A DNA stretch of 64,000 bases from DASRDE01 sp035938175 (GTDB lineage Bacteria > Vulcanimicrobiota > Vulcanimicrobiia > Vulcanimicrobiales > Vulcanimicrobiaceae): contig DASZHD010000026.1 of NCBI GenBank assembly GCA_035938175.1, forward strand, positions 8,950-72,949, given 5' to 3'. Below are positions 24,401 through 33,053 of the stretch, one piece after another. The translations under genes and the position numbers were made by a program. Numbering within the stretch: the first letter of the stretch is position 1; each line of letters starts with the position of its first letter. The notes beneath the pieces are model-generated. The model had not been told where the DNA came from. It made no database searches and saw nothing but the letters and a program-made list of their open reading frames with translations.

Positions 24401-26794
24401 TCACGGATCCACATTTATTACCAAGCGAGTGGTACGGTGTGCGCGCGCAAGCGGAAGGATTCGTTCGCGAAGCGCGAGCCGAACGGGCAGCGTATCCGGC
24501 GTTTTTAGCGCGATCCGGAAACGCCATTCGTCATTCATGCGGGCGATCGGATAGGGTGCGGGGCCCAGCACCTCGCACGTGCCCGTCGCTTCGAGTTCGG
24601 CGGCGTAGCGCTGCGCTTGAGCGAGAGCATCCGTGCGCCTGCGCCCCGCGACTCCCAAATAGATCAAGGCACAGGCCGGCGGATAGCGCAGCGCGCGGCG
24701 TTCCTCTAATTCCGCCGCGGCGAAACCGCGATAGTCGTGGGCTGCCGCAAAACGAACCGCACGATGTGCGGGCGCGTACGTTTGTACGATGGCTTCTCCG
24801 CGGCGCGCGCGTCCGCTCCGCCCGCAAACCTGCGTGATCAAATCGAAACTGCGCTCGGCGGCGCGAAAGTCCGGCGCGTGCAATCCGATGTCCGCCGCGA
24901 TGACGCCGGCCAGCGTTACCGTTGGGAAATCGAGACCTTTGGCGACCATCTGCGTCCCCACCAAAACGTCACCGGCAGTCCCGAACTCGTCGAGCAGCCG
25001 CGCGTGATCGCCGATCCGCGTCGTCGTGTCGCTGTCCATACGGACCACACGAGCATTGGGATACAGACGCGCGAGTTCTTCCGCGACGCGCTGCGTGCCC
25101 GCGCCGAAGTCGCGAATCGCGTCCATCGAGCAGTTGGGACACACGGCCGGTATCGCCCGTTGTGCGTCGCAATAATGGCAACGCAGCAGCCCTTCCGAGC
25201 GGTGAACGGTCATCGAAACGCTGCAGCGATCGCATTCAGGAACGTACCCGCACGAGCGGCATAGCAGAAAGCTCGCGCTTCCGCGGCGGTTGACGAACAA
25301 CACCGTCTTTTCGCCGCGCGCCAACCGTTCGTCGAGCGCCTGAGTCAACGCCGAGCTGAAAATGCGCCGGTTCCCGCTTTCAAATTCTTTGGCCATGTCG
25401 ACGACGCGAATATCCGGCAGCGGCTGGCTTGTGGCGCGATATGGGAGCTCGAGCAGTTTCACCTGCCCGTGCAGCGCGGCATCGTAGCTCTCCAAAGACG
25501 GCGTCGCGCTTCCCAACAGCAGTACGCCGCTCGCCAATTGCATTCGCCGGCGCGCAATGGCGACGGCATGATAGCGCGGTACGGAATCCTGTTTGTACGA
25601 CGGCTCGTGCGCCTCGTCCACGACGATCAATCGCACGTCCGCGAGCGGAGCGAAGACCGCGCTGCGTGCGCCGACGACGACGCCGATCGTTCCGGATGCG
25701 CACGCTTGCCATGCATCGAACCGCTCGCGCTCCGAGAGCGCCGAATGCAAAACTGCTACCTGCGTTCCGAACGCTTCTTCAAAGCGCCGCGCCGTTTGCG
25801 GCGTCAGCGAAATTTCCGGCACGAGGACGATAGCGCGGCCGCCGCTTTGCAGTACGCGTTCGATCGCCTCGATGTAGACGAACGTTTTGCCGCTTCCCGT
25901 AATGCCGTGCAGCAAGAACTCTTTGAAAGCCCCGGCATCGAGGGAGCCGGCGAGCGTATCGATCGCCGTGCGTTGCTCGGACGTCGGAGAGAATTCGGGA
26001 CGCCGCCGCGCCGATGCAGCGGAGAAGCGCTCGGGCACGATCTCCCGTTCCTGGATCGCGCCGCTTTTGATCGCGCGCGACAGCACCGCGTTCGAAAAGC
26101 CCGCCAGCACGGCGTCGGCACGCGGAACACCGGGCTGTTCGCGCACGAACTGCAGCAGTGCGGCGGCTTTGGGCCCCCGGATCGCGGCGTTCGCGGGGAA
26201 GAGCACTTTCACGCGGTACTCGTGCGTGCGCGGATCGACGACGCGCCGCTCGCGGCGCAGATCGCCGCTGCGCACTAATGCGTTCACCGCGCGCAGCAGT
26301 GCCGTTCGATCGCCTGCGCGCCGCGCGTCCGGATGGCGCAGCAGCCGCTCCAGCGTGAATCCCTCGCGCAGATCGTCCCATATCAATCGCACGAGGCGCC
26401 CGGGGACGGACGGATAGCGCGTACGCGACGGCTCCGCTGTAGCGATCGACAACGTATCGACGGCGCGCGGGATCGCTGCACTCAACACGACCGCGCCGAG
26501 TGCTTCACCCAGAGTGCAGACGTACTGTTCGGCGACGAACTGTGCGAGTGCCAAGCCCGTCTCATCAAACGCTCGCGGTACGCCCGCCGCCGCGAGAACG
26601 TGACGCAGCGGACGATCTGTTTCGCACGTTTTGGGCGGCGAAACCACAAACCCGATCTGCTCGCGCGCTCTGAGCGGAATGCGAACGACGTCGCCGACCC
26701 GCAGTACCAGGTCGCGTGCGTCGTACGTAAGCGGCAAGTCGAAACGCGAGGAACGGATTGCTGCCAAAACGTCGACGGCGCGTACTAGCGGAAT
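24401..26794 (-). CDS. priA: Primosomal protein N' (PriA replication-restart helicase), probable ATT start
   Basis: A superfamily 2 helicase of about 797 residues. After the N-terminal DNA-binding domains come Walker A (LHGITGSGKT), the DEAH box (VDEAHE), LLGSATPS, and paired zinc-binding cysteines (LCRSCGYVPECDRC, CHYCDAQRAIPAVCPNC). A canonical start is missing: the first TTG (26767) has no ribosome site and would cut the first beta strand. ATT 26794 has GGAGG exactly 6 bp upstream (26801-26805) and gives PLVRAVDVLAAIRSS, matching the usual PriA N terminus. The proposed start lies inside the end of aroB, so the genes are translationally coupled. Confidence 0.93.
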   Translation of the reverse strand: MPLVRAVDVLAAIRSSRFDLPLTYDARDLVLRVGDVVRIPLRAREQIGFVVSPPKTCETDRPLRHVLAAAGVPRAFDETGLALAQFVAEQYVCTLGEALGAVVLSAAIPRAVDTLSIATAEPSRTRYPSVPGRLVRLIWDDLREGFTLERLLRHPDARRAGDRTALLRAVNALVRSGDLRRERRVVDPRTHEYRVKVLFPANAAIRGPKAAALLQFVREQPGVPRADAVLAGFSNAVLSRAIKSGAIQEREIVPERFSAASARRRPEFSPTSEQRTAIDTLAGSLDAGAFKEFLLHGITGSGKTFVYIEAIERVLQSGGRAIVLVPEISLTPQTARRFEEAFGTQVAVLHSALSERERFDAWQACASGTIGVVVGARSAVFAPLADVRLIVVDEAHEPSYKQDSVPRYHAVAIARRRMQLASGVLLLGSATPSLESYDAALHGQVKLLELPYRATSQPLPDIRVVDMAKEFESGNRRIFSSALTQALDERLARGEKTVLFVNRRGSASFLLCRSCGYVPECDRCSVSMTVHRSEGLLRCHYCDAQRAIPAVCPNCSMDAIRDFGAGTQRVAEELARLYPNARVVRMDSDTTTRIGDHARLLDEFGTAGDVLVGTQMVAKGLDFPTVTLAGVIAADIGLHAPDFRAAERSFDLITQVCGRSGRARRGEAIVQTYAPAHRAVRFAAAHDYRGFAAAELEERRALRYPPACALIYLGVAGRRRTDALAQAQRYAAELEATGTCEVLGPAPYPIARMNDEWRFRIALKTPDTLPVRLALRERILPLARAHRTTRLVINVDP

Positions 26795-27867
26795 TCGTCT
26801 CCTCCCGGCGGCTGCGTAATGCGCCGCAGCACGCGCAGCACGGAGGAGTCGCTCACCACGACGCCGTTTTCCACATCGCCGATCGCCCGCGGCAGCACGA
26901 ATCGAAGCTTGCCGCCGCGCTTCTTCTTATCGGCGCCCATTGCCGCGAACACGCGCACCGGAGATTCGCGGGTTGCAACCGGAAGACGCAGCAGCGTCAG
27001 CAGTGTGAGTACGCGAAGATGATCGTCGCGCGAAAAGCGCCCGGTCGCGAGCGCGAGCAGTCCGGCGGCGCGCAAACCTATCGACACGGCGGCGCCGTGT
27101 GAAACGCGGTAGTTCGATGCCGCCTCGATGCCGTGGGCAAACGTGTGTCCGAGATTCAGCAATTCACGCGCACCGCGCTCTTCACGATCCTCGCGAACGA
27201 TCATCGTTTTCACGGCAATCGAGTCCGCGACGACGGTTTCCCACGGCCAGCGCCAAAAGGGGTGCGGCGCGAGCGTTTCGAGCGACTCGAACACGTCGCC
27301 GCCCTCGATGATCGCGTGCTTGACCATCTCGCCCAGACCTTCACGCAAATGCCGGAACGGCAGCGTGCGCAGGGCGCCCGTGTACGCGAATACCGCAACG
27401 GGATCGCGGAAGGTTCCGACAAGGTTCTTTCCGGCGCGCAGATCCACGCCGGTTTTCCCGCCTATCGCAGCATCGACCATTGCCACCAAGCTGGTTGCCA
27501 CGTGCGCGTACGGGACGCCGCGCATGTACAGCGAGGCACTCAAACCGAACAAATCGCTTGCCACGCCGCCGCCCACACCGACCACGAGCGTTTCGCGATC
27601 GGCGCCCGCTGCGGCCAGCGCATCCAGCACGTTCTCGACGGTCGCCAGACGCTTGCGATGCTCGCCCAGCGAAAACGGCAGCACGCACAAACGCCGGCGA
27701 GACTTGGTCAGCCGTTCTGCCATCTCACGCACGGCAGCATCGCAAACGACCGCAAAGCGATCGTCGCGCTCGCGAAGAAAGGCTGCTAGCGGTTCGCCGG
27801 CGGAGTCTGCAACGATGACGGGATACCCAAGGCCGTTCAAAGTGCGATCTTTTTCTTGTGCAGCCAC
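26785..27867 (-). CDS. aroB: 3-dehydroquinate synthase
   Basis: The roughly 360-residue NAD-dependent metalloenzyme converts DAHP to 3-dehydroquinate, step 2 of the shikimate pathway. It shows the NAD-binding and active-site block VVGVGGGVASDLFGLSASLY ... HVATSLVAMVDAAIGGKTGVD, then EMVKHAII and metal-binding LLNLGHTFAHGIE. GTG 27867 overlaps the end of aroK by 31 bp; a TTG at 27837 would avoid the overlap but would trim the N terminus. It is in the operon aroC-aroK-aroB-priA-mscS, and its 3' end carries the ribosome site for priA. Confidence 0.95.
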   Translation of the reverse strand: MAAQEKDRTLNGLGYPVIVADSAGEPLAAFLRERDDRFAVVCDAAVREMAERLTKSRRRLCVLPFSLGEHRKRLATVENVLDALAAAGADRETLVVGVGGGVASDLFGLSASLYMRGVPYAHVATSLVAMVDAAIGGKTGVDLRAGKNLVGTFRDPVAVFAYTGALRTLPFRHLREGLGEMVKHAIIEGGDVFESLETLAPHPFWRWPWETVVADSIAVKTMIVREDREERGARELLNLGHTFAHGIEAASNYRVSHGAAVSIGLRAAGLLALATGRFSRDDHLRVLTLLTLLRLPVATRESPVRVFAAMGADKKKRGGKLRFVLPRAIGDVENGVVVSDSSVLRVLRRITQPPGGDEFR

Positions 27868-28361
27868 TGCGCAATGTCGTCGACGATCTTGGCCGTCGGC
27901 ATATCGCCCGCTTCGACCACGTAGTCGGCGTGAGCGTAGCGCGGCATGCGGGCTTCGTAGATCTCGCGGATCTTGCTCAGGCTCGGCGTCGCGCCCAAAA
28001 GGGGCCGAACGCGCCGGCTTTTTCGCAGACGGCTGAAAACTTGCTCGGGCGGCACTTTGATGAAGACGCGGTACGTGCGCTTCTTCAGCAATTTCAACGT
28101 GTCGTCGTTCATAACCGCGCCGCCGCCCAGCGCGATCACACCCGGATCGCGCTCGTCCAGCACTTGCTGGATCGTTTCGCGCTCGTAGACGCGAAACTGC
28201 TGCTCGCCCTGCGTGTAGAAAATGTCGGAGATCGGGCCGTAGCGGTTGACGATCAGATCGTCGATGTCGTAAAAGGCTACGCCGAGTTTACGGGCGAGTT
28301 TCTTTCCGATGGTCGACTTACCGGCTGCCATGAATCCCGTAAGCGCCACATGTTTACGCAT
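27837..28361 (-). CDS. aroK: Shikimate kinase
   Basis: The 174-residue product transfers phosphate from ATP to shikimate. The P-loop GFMAAGKST (8-16), the shikimate-binding DIDDLI (32-37), the GGGAV loop and the lid arginines (SRRVRPLL) are all in place, and length is normal. Its start overlaps the end of aroC by 8 bp and its end overlaps aroB, in keeping with the common aroK-aroB pairing. Confidence 0.96.
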   Translation of the reverse strand: MRKHVALTGFMAAGKSTIGKKLARKLGVAFYDIDDLIVNRYGPISDIFYTQGEQQFRVYERETIQQVLDERDPGVIALGGGAVMNDDTLKLLKKRTYRVFIKVPPEQVFSRLRKSRRVRPLLGATPSLSKIREIYEARMPRYAHADYVVEAGDMPTAKIVDDIAQWLHKKKIAL

Positions 28362-29505
28362 GCTCGAAGAGTGCAGACGCCGCTTGCGTGCTGCGCGCCA
28401 GATTGTCGAGCGTTTCGTCCAGCGAGTCGCCGCCGTATTTTTCCAGTACGGGCGCCATCAGCGCGAGGCGCACCATCGCTTCACCGACCACCGCGGCGGC
28501 GGGTACGACGCACACGTCGCTGCGCACGATCGATGCCGGCGCGCCGGTTTTTTCGTGCAAATTTACCGACGGAAGCGCCTTCATCAGCGTCGGTATCGGC
28601 TTTACGCTGACGCGAAGCACGATCGGTTGTCCGTTGCTCATGCCGCCTTCGATGCCGCCGGCGCGATTGCTGGGCCGCACGACTTCGCCTTGCGCGAGCT
28701 CGAAGGTGTCGTGCGCGGCAGAACCCGGCCGCGATGCGACGTCGGCTCCCAGTCCCACCTCGACCGCTTTGACCGTTTGCATTCCCATCAGGGCGCCCGC
28801 CAGCACGCCGTCCAACCGCGTGTCGGGTTGACGATTGCTGCCGATGCCGGCCGGTACGCCGTCGATTCGCACGATGTATTGTCCGCCGAGCGTATCGCCG
28901 GCAGCTTTGGCGCGATCGATTTCCGCAATCATCGCTTTGGATGCGCCGGAATCCGGGCAGCGGACGTCGCTCGCCTCAATCGCGGCCTCGTCGATGTTCT
29001 CGAGATCCGGCGCTTCGACGCCGCCGATCCGCTGCACGTACGATCGCGTCGTTATTCCCAGCGCTTCCAAAAACTGCGCGCAGATCGCGCCCAAACAGAC
29101 GCGCATCGTCGTCTCGCGCGCACTGGCTCTTTCCAGCACGTTGCGCAGGTCGCGGTGCCGGTACTTCAACGCACCCGCATAATCGGCGTGGCCGGGCCGG
29201 GGGTTGGTCAGCGGCTTGCCGTGACCGGTTATCGGATCCATCAGTTCGCGCACGTTTTCAAAGTCGCGGTTGCGGACGATCGCCGCGATCGGCGAACCGA
29301 GCGTGAACGAACCGCGCACGCCGGCGACGAACTCGACACGATCGCGCTCGATCTTCATGCGTCCGCCGCGGCCGTATCCGCCCTGGCGTTTGGCGAGTTC
29401 CGCGTCGATGCGGTCGACGTCGATTCGCAATTGCGCGGGAATTCCATCGAGGATGCCTACCAAAGCGGGTCCGTGTGACTCGCCGGCCGTCAAATACCGA
29501 AACAC
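28354..29505 (-). CDS. aroC: Chorismate synthase
   Basis: The 383-residue FMN-dependent lyase makes chorismate from EPSP, the last step of the shikimate pathway. It has the N-terminal signature LTAGESHGPALVGILDGIPA, then RQGGYGRGGRM, RPGHADYAGALKY, RASARETTMRV and the C-terminal VRSDVCVVPAA. GTG start at 29505 without a clear Shine-Dalgarno sequence. It is the first gene of the aro operon; the 39-bp gap to the upstream gene on the same strand leaves little room for a promoter, so read-through from the dioxygenase gene is possible. Confidence 0.96.
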   Translation of the reverse strand: MFRYLTAGESHGPALVGILDGIPAQLRIDVDRIDAELAKRQGGYGRGGRMKIERDRVEFVAGVRGSFTLGSPIAAIVRNRDFENVRELMDPITGHGKPLTNPRPGHADYAGALKYRHRDLRNVLERASARETTMRVCLGAICAQFLEALGITTRSYVQRIGGVEAPDLENIDEAAIEASDVRCPDSGASKAMIAEIDRAKAAGDTLGGQYIVRIDGVPAGIGSNRQPDTRLDGVLAGALMGMQTVKAVEVGLGADVASRPGSAAHDTFELAQGEVVRPSNRAGGIEGGMSNGQPIVLRVSVKPIPTLMKALPSVNLHEKTGAPASIVRSDVCVVPAAAVVGEAMVRLALMAPVLEKYGGDSLDETLDNLARSTQAASALFEHA

Positions 29506-29544
29506 GCGTACAGGGTTGGCGCCGGGGACCGTTGCGGCCTGGTG

Positions 29545-30333
29545 CTAGCGCAGATCGACCGCCAGCATGGAAACCGATCCGCCGTCGACGCCTTCCACCG
29601 GAAACGTTACCGTGTCGCTCGCGCGCAACAGGCCCATGACGTAAATGAGCGGCAAATAATGATCGGGTGTGGGAACCGAGAGCAGCGCGTCCCGTCCAAG
29701 CGATTCGTAGTCCACCAGCGGCCCGAAGTCGTTTTCCAAGATGAGCTCGCGAACGCGCGCTTCGAACCGGATTGCCCAGTCAAACGCCTCGACCGGATGC
29801 CGTCCCCACGCGAACGTATGCAAATTGTGCACGACGTTGCCGCTGCCGACGATCAGCACGCCTTCGTCGCGAAGCGGAGCCAGCCGCTGCGCCAGTTCGT
29901 AGTGGTAGGACGGCGGTTTGGTCTCGTCCAGGCTCAATTGAACGATCGGCACGTCCGCGTTCGGAAATACGTGGCAGAGCACGGACCACGTGCCGTGATC
30001 GAAACCCCACTGGCCATCCGATGCCACGGTCGTGACCGGCGAAAGCAACTGCACAACCCGCTTTGCCAGCGCGGGATCGCCGGGCGCCGGATACTGAACT
30101 TCATACAGCTCCCGCGGGAAGCCGCCGAAATCGTGAATCGTGCGCGGCCGTTCACCGATGGTGACGGCGGTCTGTTCGACGTACCAGTGCGCCGAGATCG
30201 CGAGGATCGCGCGGGGGCGCGGTAATCCGCGCCCGATTGCGCTCCATTTGTGCGTGTAGGCATTCTGTTCGAGTGCGTTCATGGGATTGCCGTGCCCGAA
30301 AAAAATTGCCGGCATCGGCGCGTCGCCGTTCAT
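29545..30333 (-). CDS. LigB-type extradiol dioxygenase family protein (YgiD/DODA-like)
   Basis: The roughly 262-residue product shows the class III extradiol pattern with metal-ligand histidines in PAIFFGHGNPMNAL, ILAISAHWYV and VGSGNVVHNLH, plus LSLDETKPPSYHYELAQRL as in the 4,5-DOPA dioxygenase family (E. coli YgiD, plant DODA). These open catechol rings using non-haem Fe or Zn. ATG 30333 follows the YceI gene's stop by 13 bp; ATG 30315 (MPAIFFGHG) is an alternative. The pair is likely co-transcribed under the HxlR-type regulator region upstream, consistent with aromatic-compound or quinone stress, but the substrate is not known. Confidence 0.85.
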   Translation of the reverse strand: MNGDAPMPAIFFGHGNPMNALEQNAYTHKWSAIGRGLPRPRAILAISAHWYVEQTAVTIGERPRTIHDFGGFPRELYEVQYPAPGDPALAKRVVQLLSPVTTVASDGQWGFDHGTWSVLCHVFPNADVPIVQLSLDETKPPSYHYELAQRLAPLRDEGVLIVGSGNVVHNLHTFAWGRHPVEAFDWAIRFEARVRELILENDFGPLVDYESLGRDALLSVPTPDHYLPLIYVMGLLRASDTVTFPVEGVDGGSVSMLAVDLR

Positions 30334-30346
30334 CGCACAGTTGGCG

Positions 30347-30898
30347 TCATTGCGGTTTGATCGCCTCCACGTTGATTTCGATGCGGATTTCGTCGCCCAC
30401 GGCAACGCCGCCCGTTTCCAGCGCTTGATTCCACGTGAGCCCGAAATCCTTGCGGCTGAGTTTGGCCTCGGCGCTGAAAGCGACGCGGTCGTTGCCCCAC
30501 GGGTCGCGGGCGCGCCCTTCCAGCGTGCCGTTCAAAACGAGCGGACGCGTGACGCCGTGCATCGTCAGGTCGCCGTATATTTTGAACGAATCCGGCGTGC
30601 CCTCAACGCGCGTGCTGCTGTAGGCGATCGTCGAGAAACGCTCCACGTCAAAAAAGTCCGGCGACTTCAGGTGCGCGTCGCGCTGGGCTTCGCGGGTGTC
30701 GATCGACGCCGGGTCGATCTCGACGGCTACGTTTTGCGGCAAGTCACTGCCGGGCGCGAGGCCGATCGTGCCCTTCACCGCGGCAAAACGGCCGCGCACT
30801 TTGCTGATCATCAGGTGGCGCACGGAGAACTCGACGTGCGAATGACTGGGATCGATAGCGAACTGTTGGACCTCTTGGGTCGTAATTACGGTGTTCAT
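30347..30898 (-). CDS. YceI-family polyisoprenoid-binding protein
   Basis: The 183-residue product is a lipocalin-like barrel: FAIDPSHSHVEFSVRHLMISK at the start, then SIDTREAQRDAHLKSPDFFD and GDLTMHGVTRPLVLNGTLEG, all typical of the family, which binds isoprenoid quinones or amide-type lipids. No signal peptide is seen, so this copy is cytoplasmic. ATG 30898 has AAGGAG 6 bp upstream. It is divergently transcribed from the HxlR regulator with 115 bp between starts, the usual layout for regulator and target. Confidence 0.92.
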   Translation of the reverse strand: MNTVITTQEVQQFAIDPSHSHVEFSVRHLMISKVRGRFAAVKGTIGLAPGSDLPQNVAVEIDPASIDTREAQRDAHLKSPDFFDVERFSTIAYSSTRVEGTPDSFKIYGDLTMHGVTRPLVLNGTLEGRARDPWGNDRVAFSAEAKLSRKDFGLTWNQALETGGVAVGDEIRIEINVEAIKPQ

Positions 30899-30921
30899 TC
30901 TTCTCCTTATGGGGGCTTGGG

Positions 30922-30950
30922 TTGCCAATACGACCCAAGCGAAGTACAAT
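30922..30950 (+). promoter_or_regulatory. Sigma-70-type promoter for the HxlR regulator gene
   Basis: TTGCCA (30922-30927), a 17-bp spacer and TACAAT (30945-30950) form a good consensus promoter reading toward ATG 31014. It lies in the shared gap with the yceI-type gene. Confidence 0.65.
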
Positions 30951-30990
30951 AGTCACTACACCACACCAACTTACATATTACAAGAACGCA

Positions 30991-31008
30991 CTAGAAAGTG
31001 TCCTAGTA
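30991..31008. promoter_or_regulatory. Candidate operator: ACTAG-N8-CTAGT inverted repeat
   Basis: A perfect 5-bp inverted repeat spaced by 8 bp, with a nested CACT-AGAA-AGTG repeat, lies between the promoter and the start of the HxlR gene. Size and placement fit binding by a dimeric winged-helix regulator controlling itself and the divergent yceI-ligB genes. This is inference from position. Confidence 0.4.
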
Positions 31009-31013
31009 ACCAA

Positions 31014-31418
31014 ATGGAAACTATAGCGCCGGCCCTCGAAGACCCCTATGCCGAGAACTGCCCGACCCGGGCGCTGCTCGACCGCATAGCGGACAAGTGG
31101 ACGACCCTGGTCATCGGCATGCTCGATAAAAAGCAGCCCCGCCGTTTCAGCGAACTGCGCCGCGCGATCGGCGGCATTTCGCAAAAAATGCTCACGCAAA
31201 CGCTGCGGGACATGGAGCGCGACGGGCTCGTTGCTCGCAACGTCTACGCCGAAATCCCGCCGCGCGTGGAATACGCGCTTACAACGCTCGGCCTCACGCT
31301 GCGAGAACCGCTCAACGCCCTCGCTGAATGGTCGCAGCGGCACATGGAAGAGGTGCGCGAAGCGCAAGCTCGCTTCGACACAACGGATCGTGTCGTGCAA
31401 AAGCGCGCCGCTTCGTAA
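31014..31418 (+). CDS. HxlR-family winged-helix transcriptional regulator
   Basis: The 134-residue product has the HxlR hallmark CPTRALLDRIADKWTTLVIG (about 15-34) with a single conserved cysteine, then RRFSELRRAIGGISQKMLTQ and the wing RNVYAEIPPRVEYALT. Members respond to quinones, aldehydes or oxidants, often through the cysteine (YodB, HypR, QorR). ATG 31014 was chosen over upstream in-frame starts because the sequence before it lies in the promoter and operator region. Probable targets are the divergent yceI- and ligB-type genes and perhaps the DJ-1 gene downstream. Confidence 0.9.
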   Translation: METIAPALEDPYAENCPTRALLDRIADKWTTLVIGMLDKKQPRRFSELRRAIGGISQKMLTQTLRDMERDGLVARNVYAEIPPRVEYALTTLGLTLREPLNALAEWSQRHMEEVREAQARFDTTDRVVQKRAAS

Positions 31419-31493
31419 AATCAAGCGTGCGCGCCGCCGAGACCCCCGCAGCCGACGCTGTTTATTGGTATCGGCATCGGGTAACCCAACGGC

Positions 31494-32078
31494 ATGACAA
31501 CATCGAATCGTTTGGAAGGGATGAACGTCGCCATCCTGGTCGAGGATCGCTTCGAGCAAGTGGAACTCACCGAGCCGCGCAAAGCGCTCGACCAGGCCGG
31601 CGCGAAAACGGTTGTGGTCTCACCCAAAAACGATCAAGTCCAGGGCATGAATCACGACGACATCGGCGAGAGAATCAACGTCGATCTGCCGCTCGATCGC
31701 GCGCGGCCTGAAGATTTTGACGCGCTTTTGCTCCCGGGCGGCGTCGTGAATCCGGATCGTTTGCGCATGAACAAGAAAGCGATGGACTTCGTGCGATCGT
31801 TCGTGCAAGCCGGGAAACCGATTGCCGCGATCTGTCACGGACCGTGGTCGCTGGTAGAAGTCGATGCCGTCCGCGGCCGCCGCGTGACCTCGTGGCCGTC
31901 GCTGCAAACCGACATCCGTAACGCCGGCGGCAATTGGGTCGACGAGGTGAACGTGACCGATCAAAACATCACCACGTCACGAAAACCCGACGACATTCCG
32001 AAATTCAATGAAGCGATGCTTCACCTGTTCGAGGAATCCCGCACGCGCGGCGAGCTTCGCCAAACCGCAAAAGTTTAA
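31494..32078 (+). CDS. DJ-1/PfpI-family protein (type 1 glutamine-amidotransferase-like)
   Basis: The 194-residue product has the nucleophile elbow AAICHGPWSLVE (Cys about 115) and the N-terminal glutamate region ILVEDRFEQVELTEPRKAL, as in YhbO, YraA and PfpI. Reported activities include glyoxal or methylglyoxal deglycation and stress protection; protease activity is doubtful in most. Its position 75 bp after an HxlR-type regulator fits an electrophile-stress role. Confidence 0.9.
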   Translation: MTTSNRLEGMNVAILVEDRFEQVELTEPRKALDQAGAKTVVVSPKNDQVQGMNHDDIGERINVDLPLDRARPEDFDALLLPGGVVNPDRLRMNKKAMDFVRSFVQAGKPIAAICHGPWSLVEVDAVRGRRVTSWPSLQTDIRNAGGNWVDEVNVTDQNITTSRKPDDIPKFNEAMLHLFEESRTRGELRQTAKV

Positions 32079-32108
32079 AGCACGCGCGAAAACCCTCCAC
32101 GAGTCATA

Positions 32109-32160
32109 GGGGCCCGCGACGGTATCGCAGACGACCCTCCCTCAACAAATCGCGGGCCCC
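32109..32160. repeat. 11-bp perfect inverted repeat with 30-nt spacer
   Basis: GGGGCCCGCGA (32109-32119) and TCGCGGGCCCC (32150-32160) lie between the converging DJ-1 gene and the PEP-mutase-like gene. It probably acts as a bidirectional stop, although no T-run follows on either side and the loop is long. Nothing else was recognised in this 118-bp gap. Confidence 0.45.
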
Positions 32161-32196
32161 TTGCGGCAAGAATTCAGTCCAGTTTTGCGCGGCGAG

Positions 32197-33015
32197 CTAT
32201 GCGAAGATCGCGTTCATCTCCGGATACTTTGCGGCCGTTTGCGAAAACGTGAACGTGCCGTGGTCGCGCATCTCATATGCCGCCGACAGAAACGCGCCCA
32301 GCGCCGCTCGCGAGAGCGCGCTACCGACGCTCACGCGTTTGACGCCGAGTTCCGCGAGATCAGTCAACGTCAACTGCACGCCCTGCAAGCCCATAATCAC
32401 GTTTATGGGCCGATCCACCGACTGCACGACCGCACGGATATCGTCCTTGGTACGCAACCCGGGCGCGAACAGTACGTCGGCACCGGCCTCTTGAAACGCC
32501 TGCAGGCGCGCGATGGTATCGCCGAGATCGGGACGATCGGCGATGAAATTTTCCGCGCGCGCGGTCAGCACGAACGGAAACGGCAACGCGTGCGCGGCTT
32601 CGGCCGCCGCGCGAATGCGCTCCGCCGCGAACGCGATCTCGTATGGGGCGCCCTCGCGCCCGAGCGGCAGATCTTCAATAGAACACCCGGCCAGGCCGGC
32701 CGCCGCCGCTAACCGCACCGTTTCGGCGACGTCGCCGGGATCGTCGGCGTAGCCGTTTTCCAGATCGGCACTGAGCGGCAGATCGGTGGCCGCGGCGAGC
32801 TGCGCGGCGTGCGCGAGCATCGTGTCGCGGTCGACGGCGCCGTCCGGCTTGCCGATCGAATACGCGTATCCGGCGCTGGTCGTGGCCAGCGCCTCGAATC
32901 CGGCGTGCTGTAAGAGTTTGGCCGTTCCGATGTCCCACGGGTTCGGGATAATGAAGGCGCCGGGGCGCTCGTGCAGCGCGCGGAAGCGCTGCGCTTTTTC
33001 AGCTTGCGTTGCCAT
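32197..33015 (-). CDS. Isocitrate lyase/PEP mutase superfamily protein
   Basis: The 272-residue TIM-barrel product shows FIIPNPWDIGTAKLLQHAGF, LPLSADLENGYADDPGDV (metal-binding Asp/Glu) and GCSIEDL, typical of the PEP phosphonomutase/carboxyvinyl-carboxyphosphonate phosphorylmutase-like clade. The isocitrate-lyase catalytic KKCGH cysteine loop is absent, so it is not a glyoxylate-cycle enzyme. Likely chemistry is C-C or P-C bond cleavage of an oxaloacetate-like or methylisocitrate-like acid; the substrate is unknown. ATG 33015 (MATQAEKAQRF) is preferred over GTG 33024. Confidence 0.85.
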   Translation of the reverse strand: MATQAEKAQRFRALHERPGAFIIPNPWDIGTAKLLQHAGFEALATTSAGYAYSIGKPDGAVDRDTMLAHAAQLAAATDLPLSADLENGYADDPGDVAETVRLAAAAGLAGCSIEDLPLGREGAPYEIAFAAERIRAAAEAAHALPFPFVLTARAENFIADRPDLGDTIARLQAFQEAGADVLFAPGLRTKDDIRAVVQSVDRPINVIMGLQGVQLTLTDLAELGVKRVSVGSALSRAALGAFLSAAYEMRDHGTFTFSQTAAKYPEMNAIFA

Positions 33016-33053
33016 GCGTTCCACGACACGGCACCACAGCGCCGGGTTTCACG

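Noticed and set aside
32079..32196. Small RNA gene or CRISPR-like repeat
   Set aside because: Only a single inverted repeat is present; no repeat array and no promoter pointing into it.
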